Of a stretch of DNA of 64,000 nucleotides, positions 35,893 through 43,066 are shown piece after piece; the first letter of the stretch is position 1, and the number at the start of each line of letters is the position of its first letter. Both the position numbers and the translations under genes were made by a program. Below the pieces are notes generated by a model that saw nothing but the letters and a program-made list of their open reading frames with translations, searched no databases and had not been told where the DNA came from. The DNA lies in assembly GCF_002294995.1 (NCBI RefSeq), contig NZ_NSGF01000006.1, forward strand, positions 186,001-250,000. Reading direction: 5' to 3'. The DNA comes from Mesorhizobium sp. WSM3860 (GTDB lineage Bacteria; Pseudomonadota; Alphaproteobacteria; Rhizobiales; Rhizobiaceae).

Positions 35893-36597
35893 CTAGGTCA
35901 GCAGCCGTTGGCAAATGCTCACGAATGTCGCCGCCCAGCCGGCCAGAACGGCCAAGATGCCGAGCCAGACGAAAAGCAGGAAATGCCAGTACATCGCGCA
36001 GAGCTCGATACCGAGGCGAAGCCGCTCCGGCCGCGCTCCGTTCCATGCGCCGGTGCTCGTCCTGCCTAGGCCGACCAGCCCGCCCAATATGTGCAGGCCA
36101 TGCATTGCGGTGATCAGATAGAAGAAGCTGTTGGCCGGGTTGGAGTCCAGCAGGTAGCCGTCATCGGTCAGCTGCCGCCAGGCCATCAACTGGCCGATCA
36201 GGAAGGCGAGGGCGGTCAGTCCGGCCGTCGCAAGGCCGAGCCTGACCATGTCCGTCTGGCCTCTGCGCGCCGCGATCACGGCGCATTGCAGCGCGACGCT
36301 GCTCAGCACCAGCACGCCGGTGTTCAGCCAAAGCAGGCGCGGCAGCGGCAGAGGCCGCCAGTCCGGCAGACCCATGCGCATGAAATAGGCGCTGGTGAAC
36401 AGCGAAAACAGACAGCCGACGACGGCGAGGAAGACGCCAAGGCCGATCTTGGCGGTGGGCAGGGCCGACCGCTCGAGGCCGACGAGGTCCCCGGCCAGGC
36501 CTTGCTCGAGCCACGGCTTCGCCGTCAGCCGCTGGTGGGAAAGCCACCATCCGGCAAAGCCGGCGATCACGAGCAGGAATACCAGGATGACGCTCAT
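35893..36597 (-). CDS. coxO: Divergent subunit III-like oxidase protein (CoxO-type)
   Basis: 234 residues and about six membrane helices. The subunit III fold is recognisable in SFFYLITAMHGLHILGGLVG and AMYWHFLLFVWLGILAVLAG, but the glutamate of helix III is replaced (LIGQLMAWRQL). The N-terminal helix VILVFLLVIAGFAGWWLSH is separate from the core. The start overlaps the coxN stop (ATGA). Two subunit III homologues in one operon is the coxMNOP pattern; this copy is probably structural. Confidence 0.86.
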   Translation of the reverse strand: MSVILVFLLVIAGFAGWWLSHQRLTAKPWLEQGLAGDLVGLERSALPTAKIGLGVFLAVVGCLFSLFTSAYFMRMGLPDWRPLPLPRLLWLNTGVLVLSSVALQCAVIAARRGQTDMVRLGLATAGLTALAFLIGQLMAWRQLTDDGYLLDSNPANSFFYLITAMHGLHILGGLVGLGRTSTGAWNGARPERLRLGIELCAMYWHFLLFVWLGILAVLAGWAATFVSICQRLLT

Positions 36598-38363
36598 GCC
36601 GGTTCTCTCGTCGGCCTGAAGTCGCCCGGCACGTTCTGCGGGATGAAATCCTCCTTCGCGCCCGGCACGCTGTAGTCATAGGCCCAGCGATAGACGATCG
36701 GCAGCTCCTTGCCGAAATTGCCGTGCGCCGGCGGGGTCTGCGGCGTCTGCCATTCGAGCGTCGTCGCTCGCCACGGGTTGCCGCCGGCCTCGCGGCCATG
36801 GCGGATGCTCCAGATCAGGTTGAACAGGAACACCATCTGGGCGAACCCGACGAGGAAGGCGATGATGCTGATGAACGAGTTCAGATGATGGGCCGACTCC
36901 GTCATGATCGTCATGTCGGTCAGTTCGGCGTAGCGGCGTGGCACACCAATCAGGCCGATATAGTGCATGGGGAAGAAGATCAGGTAGGCGCCGAGGAAGG
37001 TGACCCAGAAGTGAAACTGGCCGAGCGTCTCGTCCAGCATCCGTCCGGTGACCTTCGGATACCAGTGATAGATCGCGCCGAAGATCACCAGGATCGGCGC
37101 GACACCCATCACCATGTGGAAATGGGCAACGACGAACATCGTGTCCGATAGGGGAACGTCGACAACGACATTGCCGAGGAACAGCCCCGTCAAACCGCCA
37201 TTGACGAAGGTGACGATGAAGGCGAGCGCGAAAAGCATCGGTATGGAGAGGTGGATGTCGCCGCGCCACAGCGTCAGCACCCAGTTATAGACCTTGATGG
37301 CTGTCGGAACGGCTATGATCAACGTCGTGGTGGCGAAGAAGAAGCCGAAATAGGGATGCATGCCGCTGACATACATGTGGTGTGCCCAGACCACGAAGCT
37401 CAGGGCGCCGATGGCGATGATCGCCCAGACCATCATGCGGTAGCCGAAGATGTTCTTGCGCGCGTGCGTGCTGATCAGGTCGGACACGATGCCGAAGGCC
37501 GGCAGGGCCACGATGTAGACTTCCGGATGGCCGAAGAACCAGAACAGATGCTGAAACAGGATCGGGCTGCCGCCACTGTGCTGCAGCTGCTGGCCCATCT
37601 CGACGATCGCCGGCATGAAGAAGGAGGTGCCGAGCAGGCGGTCGAGCAGCATCATGACACAGGCGACAAACAGGGCCGGAAAGGCAAGCAGCGCCATCAC
37701 CGTGGCCGTGAAGATGCCCCAGACGGTGAGCGGCAGGCGCATCAACGTCATGCCGCGGGTGCGGCCCTGCAGCACCGTCACGACATAGTTCAGGCCACCC
37801 ATGGTGAAGCCGATGATGAACAGGATGAGGGACGAAAGCATCAGGATGATGCCCCAGTCATTGCCGCCCGGTGTCCCGGTCATGATCGCCTGCGGCGGGT
37901 AGAGCGTCCAGCCGGCGCCGGTCGGTCCGCCCGGCGCAAAGAAGCTCGACACCAGGACGAGCACAGCCAGCAGATAGACCCAGTAGCTCAGCATGTTGAC
38001 ATAGGGAAAGACCATGTCGCGGGCGCCGACCATCAGCGGAATGAGATAGTTGCCGAAGCCGCCGAGGAAGAGCGCGGTGAGCAGGTAGATCACCATGATC
38101 ATGCCGTGCATGGTGATGAACTGGTAATAGGCCTCCGGAGTGATGAAATCGAACGTGCCGGGGAAGCCGAGCTGCAGGCGCATCAGCCAGGACAGGACCA
38201 GCGCTACAAGGCCGATCGCCGTTGCCGTTGCCGAATACTGGATCGCTATGACCTTGGCGTCCTGCGAGAAGACGTATTTCGTCCACCAGCTGTGCGGATG
38301 GTAGAGTTCCATTTCCCCGACTTCGGCGGGGGGAACGGCATCTGCGGGTGTGACGTCGACCAT
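36594..38363 (-). CDS. coxN: Cytochrome c oxidase subunit I (aa3-type, alternative oxidase)
   Basis: 589 residues with 12 or more membrane helices; the catalytic subunit with heme a, heme a3 and CuB. The visible sites are FWFFGHPEVYIVALPAFG (CuB His, cross-linked Tyr and the D-channel Glu), VVWAHHMYVSG (the His pair on CuB), LIIAVPTAIKVYNW (K-channel Lys) and FVVAHFHMVMG (heme ligands). This makes it an A-family oxidase with both proton channels. The start at ATG 38361-38363 gives MVDVTPADAVPPAE; the longer open frame overlaps the subunit II gene. It is longer at the N-terminus than a classic CtaD. Confidence 0.95.
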   Translation of the reverse strand: MVDVTPADAVPPAEVGEMELYHPHSWWTKYVFSQDAKVIAIQYSATATAIGLVALVLSWLMRLQLGFPGTFDFITPEAYYQFITMHGMIMVIYLLTALFLGGFGNYLIPLMVGARDMVFPYVNMLSYWVYLLAVLVLVSSFFAPGGPTGAGWTLYPPQAIMTGTPGGNDWGIILMLSSLILFIIGFTMGGLNYVVTVLQGRTRGMTLMRLPLTVWGIFTATVMALLAFPALFVACVMMLLDRLLGTSFFMPAIVEMGQQLQHSGGSPILFQHLFWFFGHPEVYIVALPAFGIVSDLISTHARKNIFGYRMMVWAIIAIGALSFVVWAHHMYVSGMHPYFGFFFATTTLIIAVPTAIKVYNWVLTLWRGDIHLSIPMLFALAFIVTFVNGGLTGLFLGNVVVDVPLSDTMFVVAHFHMVMGVAPILVIFGAIYHWYPKVTGRMLDETLGQFHFWVTFLGAYLIFFPMHYIGLIGVPRRYAELTDMTIMTESAHHLNSFISIIAFLVGFAQMVFLFNLIWSIRHGREAGGNPWRATTLEWQTPQTPPAHGNFGKELPIVYRWAYDYSVPGAKEDFIPQNVPGDFRPTREPA

Positions 38364-38380
38364 GGGAGCACCTCCCCTGT

Positions 38381-39265
38381 TCAGCGGGCCTCGACAGTTT
38401 CGACTTTTGCCGCGACGTCCAAAGCGGACGCCATCGTGTTTCCTGGCAGCGGGTTCGCCGAGCCCGTTTGCTGAGGCGCCGACAGTTGCGCAAAAGTCTG
38501 CTGCTGCCCGAGCCAGGCCAGATAATCCTGCTCGGTGTCGACCATCACCATGCCATGCATCAGCGGATGTCCCTGGCCGCAGAGCTCGGCGCACAGGACC
38601 TGGAAGGTTCCGGTCCTTGTTGGAGTGAACCAGAAATAGGTGACCGATCCCGGGATCATGTCCATCTTGGCGCGGAATTCCGGGATGTAGAAATCATGCA
38701 ATACGTCGATAGAACGCAGCAGCATCTTGACCGGTTTGTCGACCGGCAAGTGCAGGTCCGCCGCCTCGACCACGACGTCGTCCTGGCCGTTGGGATCCTT
38801 GGGGGCGATGCCTAACGGGTTCTCAGCGGTTACTTCACGGGTGTCCGAAGTGCCGAGCTTGCCGTCCTTGCCCGGCAGGCGATAGCTCCACTGCCATTGC
38901 TGGGCGACGACCTCGATTTCGGTCGCATCGCTCGGCACGTTGACGAAGCGGCTCCAGACGAACAGGCCGGGAACCAGCAAGGCGGTGACGCCGATCGCGG
39001 TGACGATCGTCAGCCACGATTCGAGACGCTTGTTCTCCGGTTCGTATACCGCGCGATTGCCTTCCCGATGGCGGAAACGGAAAACGCAATAGGCCATAAA
39101 GAGGACGACCGCGGAAAAGACGACGCCGGTGATCCAGAAGCTGATGGTGATGGTGTGGTCGATATAGTCCCAATTCGAGGCAATCGGCGTCCACCACCAT
39201 GGGCTCAGGAAGTGGAACAACACCGAGCCCACGACGATCAAAACGAGTACAAGCGCGATGGCCAT
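38381..39265 (-). CDS. coxM: Cytochrome c oxidase subunit II (CoxM-type)
   Basis: 294 residues: two N-terminal membrane helices, then the periplasmic cupredoxin domain with the binuclear CuA site. CuA residues are visible: the His in VLHDFYIPEFRAKMDMIPG, and the C-x3-C-x3-H-x2-M core in LCAELCGQGHPLMHGM. No cytochrome c domain is fused at the C-terminus, so electrons must come from a separate cytochrome c. A GGAGG site lies 7 bases before ATG 39263-39265. It is the first gene of the operon, with its promoter presumably within 39266-39400. Confidence 0.94.
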   Translation of the reverse strand: MAIALVLVLIVVGSVLFHFLSPWWWTPIASNWDYIDHTITISFWITGVVFSAVVLFMAYCVFRFRHREGNRAVYEPENKRLESWLTIVTAIGVTALLVPGLFVWSRFVNVPSDATEIEVVAQQWQWSYRLPGKDGKLGTSDTREVTAENPLGIAPKDPNGQDDVVVEAADLHLPVDKPVKMLLRSIDVLHDFYIPEFRAKMDMIPGSVTYFWFTPTRTGTFQVLCAELCGQGHPLMHGMVMVDTEQDYLAWLGQQQTFAQLSAPQQTGSANPLPGNTMASALDVAAKVETVEAR

Positions 39266-39414
39266 GTCCCGTCCTCCGGTATTTCATGGGAGCGCGAAGC
39301 ATCCAACGCCAATACCAAGCCGCATCATGCTCGATTTCCGGTTGAAATTCCAGAGCCGACTAGCCGATGTGCAAAACGTTGCTGCGCGCCCGGGCCTTTT
39401 TGGGCGCCGGAGGC

Positions 39415-39466
39415 CTTGGCAGCAGCAGGCTTTCGTCGAGGCATTGCCCTTAGAGCCGATGTGCAG
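39415..39466 (-). pseudogene. radC 3' remnant upstream of the oxidase operon
   Basis: About 45 bases closely match the last codons of the intact radC at 50046-50807. Plus strand here reads CAGCAGCAGGC-TTTCGTCGAGGCATTGCCCTT; radC reads CAGCAGCAGGCCCTTCATCGAGGCATTGCCCTT. In one minus-strand frame it encodes HIGSKGNASTKA, against [13 protein letters not shown] in RadC. A 1-base deletion breaks the frame. The rest of radC is missing. Confidence 0.65.
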
Positions 39467-39508
39467 AGGACCAAATGGCCGGCTTGATGCCGCAGGCGGG
39501 TAGATCAA

Positions 39509-39754
39509 CTAGTTCATTTTAGGCGTTCGGACGGCTGCCCCGGCCTTTTGCCGGCGAGATTTGACCGCCTCCAGAAGTTCGCGCTCGCTGGTGTGAGCAT
39601 TTCGAAAAATGGCCACAACCAATACCGCTAAAATTTCGGCGTCCGGGTCCAAAGGATCGAGCTGTTCATCCGCGCAGACCTGATTGAACACGCGTTCGCA
39701 AACAGCCAGATCGAGAGGGCTAAGGCAGGTGCGATTGAAACGCCGACGCAGCAT
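39509..39754 (-). CDS. Small hypothetical protein
   Basis: 81 residues, soluble and charged: PLDLAVCERVFNQVCADEQL, DPDAEILAVLVVAIFRNAHT, SERELLEAVKSRRQ. I recall similar short helical proteins in Bradyrhizobium and Mesorhizobium, but there is no named domain. It has no signal peptide. The start at 39754 is the first Met; a shorter version is possible. Its neighbour is an HTH-type small gene on the same strand. Confidence 0.6.
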   Translation of the reverse strand: MLRRRFNRTCLSPLDLAVCERVFNQVCADEQLDPLDPDAEILAVLVVAIFRNAHTSERELLEAVKSRRQKAGAAVRTPKMN

Positions 39755-39846
39755 TTGAGCGAACCTTTCAGCGCCCGCCGCCCGTGCTTTGCGGCGGGCC
39801 TTATCACCGAGGCTTGAAAGATGTTGTCCACAGCTTTCTGGTAACG

Positions 39847-40149
39847 TTACTCCATAACCGGCGATTGCGTTGTCAATAATCCCAAAATCTGTGCGCAGTC
39901 CCGGGATCTATATTGCCCAACCCGCATCAGCTGATAATAATCTTGTCGTTTGTTTTCGGGTATACGGAAGCCGCGTCGAAAGTCAGCCGCTTCTTTTGGG
40001 GCCCGAGTGCAGCCAAGTTTGCTGGCGCTGACTTTCAAACTCGCCAGTGAGCATCCGAGCTTTGCCGCAATGTCTTTCAATGGTTCGTTATTGACGTATC
40101 CATCAAGAATTATCTTGCGGCGAGCTTCTCCTTTGACCTTTTCATTCAT
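39847..40149 (-). CDS. Small helix-turn-helix-like protein
   Basis: 100 residues. The N-terminal half, VNNEPLKDIAAKLGCSLASL then KVSASKLGCTR, reads as a helix-turn-helix. The C-terminal half has RRGFRIPENKRQDYYQLMRV and RDCAQILGL. This suggests a small DNA-binding protein, perhaps regulating accessory genes nearby. It lies about 90 bases upstream of the other small gene on the same strand and diverges from the AraC regulator. Confidence 0.65.
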   Translation of the reverse strand: MNEKVKGEARRKIILDGYVNNEPLKDIAAKLGCSLASLKVSASKLGCTRAPKEAADFRRGFRIPENKRQDYYQLMRVGQYRSRDCAQILGLLTTQSPVME

Positions 40150-40279
40150 TTCCTGGTCTCCTCAACGTCGCTTTCACGATGTCGGAATCTATAGGCGCCG
40201 GTCTGAAGTGTGTCGTTAGCCTCGTATCCAGAAACTTATCTCCGGATGCATTTCTTATTGTAACCCAGCGTGATCGAGG

Positions 40280-41512
40280 ATGCGGTCGACAGGCTTGCCA
40301 GACACCCGGGATACACCACATGATTGCGGGGGCATGGGCATACCGGAATCGGATATGGCACCACGCGCGATGGACGCTAAGGAGCAAGACGAGGCGCATA
40401 CCGGGCCGGCGCCGGAGCGTGAACGACGTCGTTGGCCTCGCGACGTTCAACCCGACAACGAGGCGGCTCCGCCAATCGCGCCGGCACTGGAACCCCTGTC
40501 CTTTTCAACGCTCGAACTGGCACCAAAGGATCAATTCCCCGCTTGGCAAGCGCATGTGGCACCGCTTGTCGAGGTCAGGTTGCCGGACAACAAATCGCTG
40601 GACGACGGCTTCCCGGCCGCCCACACGGCATGGAATCTTGGCGGCATGCTGATCGTTCAACAGCGGACGCCGGCGCACAGTTATATCCGTTCCGCCGCAA
40701 AGCTTCGGTCCAGCTCGGTCGATCATTGGTATGTCGTCTTGCCACAGACTGGCCGGTCGTGGACGGAGGTCAATCGCCGTGTCGCGGAGGGCCAGCCGGG
40801 CAGACTTGAGATCAGGTCGCTGGGCTACCCGTTTCGCGGGAGAATGACGGAATCCGAAAGTCTCGTTCTCTATTTGCCGCGTGATTTGTTCGCCGACGCG
40901 GCGGCAACCCTCGACGCAAACAACAATTCAATTCTTTCCGGCAATCTTGCTAACCTTTTGATCGACTATGTCGACGGCATCGTAACAAGACTGCGCAGTC
41001 TCACGAAGGACGACTTGCCTCGCATCGTACACGCGACGCGCAGCATGATCATTGCGTGCCTCGCGCCGCCGGCCGAACAAGCCGCTGCGGCCGAACAACT
41101 GGCGAGTGTCGCGCTGATGGAGCGGGCGCGTCGATACGTCCAAAACAATCTGGACGCGGCTCATCTGACGCCGGATTCAATGTGCCGGGCACTCGGCGTT
41201 TCGCGATCTCGTCTTTATCAGCTGTTCGAACCGAGCGGTGGGGTGCTCCATTACATTCAAAGTCGCCGACTTTTGGCAGCCCATTTAGCGCTCAGTGATC
41301 CCGCGGACAGCCGGCGCATTGTTCAAATTGCGGAGGCCTTCGGGTTCAATTCAGCGGCAAATTTCAGCCGAGCATTCAGCAAGGAGTTCGGTTACAGCCC
41401 CCGCGAAGGGCGCAGGACGACGGTGTTGCCGCGCCCCGCCAACTCTGGTTCGCTTGGCGAGCACGAGAAGGCCTCCTCCTTTGAAGGATGGCTCAAGGCG
41501 CTTGGAAGCTGA
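40280..41512 (+). CDS. AraC-family transcriptional regulator
   Basis: Up to 410 residues; the start is uncertain, with ATG 40280, 40334 or 40355 possible and little ribosome-binding support for any. The N-terminal sensing domain (about 70-270) contains AWNLGGMLIVQQRTPAHSYI and WYVVLPQTGRSW, like the AraC-binding-2 family. The C-terminal double helix-turn-helix domain (about 295-385) has LTPDSMCRALGVSRSRLYQL and RIVQIAEAFGFNSAANFSRA followed by FSKEFGYSPREGRR. The inducer and targets are unknown. No obvious partner operon lies beside it. Confidence 0.88.
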   Translation: MRSTGLPDTRDTPHDCGGMGIPESDMAPRAMDAKEQDEAHTGPAPERERRRWPRDVQPDNEAAPPIAPALEPLSFSTLELAPKDQFPAWQAHVAPLVEVRLPDNKSLDDGFPAAHTAWNLGGMLIVQQRTPAHSYIRSAAKLRSSSVDHWYVVLPQTGRSWTEVNRRVAEGQPGRLEIRSLGYPFRGRMTESESLVLYLPRDLFADAAATLDANNNSILSGNLANLLIDYVDGIVTRLRSLTKDDLPRIVHATRSMIIACLAPPAEQAAAAEQLASVALMERARRYVQNNLDAAHLTPDSMCRALGVSRSRLYQLFEPSGGVLHYIQSRRLLAAHLALSDPADSRRIVQIAEAFGFNSAANFSRAFSKEFGYSPREGRRTTVLPRPANSGSLGEHEKASSFEGWLKALGS

Positions 41513-41557
41513 GCATAGCATCGGCGGCGGTTGAAATCGGCGACGTCTCATCAGAAT

Positions 41558-41589
41558 GCCGCCCGGAGTGATACTGGGAGCCGGGCGGC
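41558..41589. other. Hairpin after the AraC gene
   Basis: Perfect 9-bp inverted repeat GCCGCCCGG / CCGGGCGGC with a 14-base loop, 45 bases after the araC-type stop. It has no T run, so it is a weak terminator candidate. Confidence 0.4.
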
Positions 41590-41750
41590 AATCCCTGCCG
41601 GGCAAGGGACCCATGGCTGCTAGCACCCAAATGGCAAAAGCCTTGGGCGAGAGATGCCGCGCCGATCGAGATATGTACGCCCGGACAAGTATTTGGATGC
41701 GCAGCTAACGACAACGCGGCCATATTCGTAGATGTTCGCGATGACTTGGC

Positions 41751-42190
41751 GGGGGGCTCGGCACAGGCGGCAGGTTTCCAAGTTGGGGGGAATATCGCAC
41801 CGCCTGTGCCGACCGCGCCGCCGCAATCCGTCAAGCGTAAGCGAGTTAGCGTGCCAAGGCCGAGGCGGCCGGCTGGTGTTCATTCCGTCGCGAAATGGCT
41901 TACTGGGGGTCGATGGTTTAGTGGGGGGCTCGGCGCAGGCGGCAGATGTCCAAGTTGGGGGGACATCGGATCGCCCTGTGCCGCTCGCGCTGCCGCTATC
42001 CGTCAAAGGTGGTGGCGTATTGAGTAGGCGTGCCAATGGCCGGGGGGCGGCTGGCCGGTGTTCATTCCGTCGCAGAATGGCTTAGTGGGGGCTCGGCGCA
42101 GGCGGCAGGTGTCCAAGTGGAGACCGGATCGCCTGTGCCGCTCGCGCCACCGCTATCCGGCAAAGATGGTGGCGTAGTTGAGTAAGCGTG
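41751..42190. repeat. Three imperfect tandem repeats with a conserved hairpin
   Basis: Units begin near 41756, 41928 and 42091 (periods 172 and 163 bases). Each starts GCTCGGCRCAGGCGGCAG and shares CCAAGT, CCTGTGCCG and (copies 1-2) TTCATTCCGTCGC with AATGGCTTA. Each can fold. In copy 1 a 13-bp stem pairs 41758-41770 with 41800-41812. In copy 2 an inner 7-bp stem pairs GATGTCC (41945) with GGACATC (41961). In copy 3 CGGCGCAGGCG (42094) pairs with CGCCTGTGCCG (42130). Stems stay paired although bases differ. No coding frame is shared among the three copies. The last copy runs into the ligase-like gene. Confidence 0.8.
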
Positions 42191-42792
42191 ACAAGGTCGA
42201 CGACGAACGGCTGGAGTTTATTCCGCCGCAGATGCCAACTCTTGTCGAGCGGCCGCCCGAAGACGAGGGGTGGGTCCACGAGGCCAAGTTCGACGGCTAC
42301 CGCACGCAAATCATCATCGATAGGGGCGGCGCGCGCATTTACAGCAAGAACGGGCGTGACTGGACGACAAAATACTGGCCCATCGCGCTAGCGGCCGACC
42401 TGCCATGCCGGGCTGCCATTCTCGACGGCGAGGTGATTGTCTCAGGCGAGCGGGGCACGCCCGATTCTCCTGCGCTGGAAGCCGCGATCTGGAACGAGCC
42501 GAGCCGGCTGGTGTTCGTCGCTTTCGACATCCTCCATCTCGACGGTCGCAATCTTATCCCCTTGCCCTTGCTGCAGCGCAAGCAAGCGCTGTGGCGACTG
42601 GTTGAGCCTGGCCTCGGCAAGATCCAATACAGCGAGCATTTTGAGGGCGACGCGCTCGCGATCTTTCGCGCCACCGAGAAAACAGAACTCGATGGCGTCA
42701 TCTCGAAACGCGCCGATAGCCCCTACAAGAGCGGACCGTCGAAAACGTGGCTGAAAACCAGATTTTTGAGAAAGCCGATTTCGAAACACTAG
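42178..42792 (+). CDS. Truncated ATP-dependent DNA ligase (adenylation domain only)
   Basis: 204 residues resembling the ligase domain of LigD. Motif I with the adenylated Lys is EAKFDGYRTQ, motif III is AILDGEVIV, and FDILHLDGRNL is motif IIIa. DGVISKRADSPYKSG with WLKTR covers motifs IV and V. After WLKTR the sequence diverges and stops, so the OB-fold domain needed for full ligation is missing. The start is a TTG at 42178 lying inside the third tandem repeat copy, so the true N-terminus may have been replaced. It may be a pseudogene or a residual nucleotidyltransferase domain. Confidence 0.7.
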   Translation: MSKRDKVDDERLEFIPPQMPTLVERPPEDEGWVHEAKFDGYRTQIIIDRGGARIYSKNGRDWTTKYWPIALAADLPCRAAILDGEVIVSGERGTPDSPALEAAIWNEPSRLVFVAFDILHLDGRNLIPLPLLQRKQALWRLVEPGLGKIQYSEHFEGDALAIFRATEKTELDGVISKRADSPYKSGPSKTWLKTRFLRKPISKH

Positions 42793-43066
42793 GTGTGTGA
42801 TCGAGCCGAGGTCGCGAACTCCGCTCTGTCCTGTGGGTCGCAATATTTCGGATCACGTCTGGCGCGACGCTGATTATCTGTCGATTCCCGATTCATTAAC
42901 AATCAATGAACGTCCATTGTGGAATAACCTGCCGCCAATCACAGCGCAGCATCCAATGCAATATGCGGCGCTTGTTGAAACAGCGAGTTGAAAGTTTGCC
43001 AAGCTTGTTACTTATGCTATTTCTAAACTGGGGGACGCTAATTTTCACCGCCTACGGAGGTGGCTT

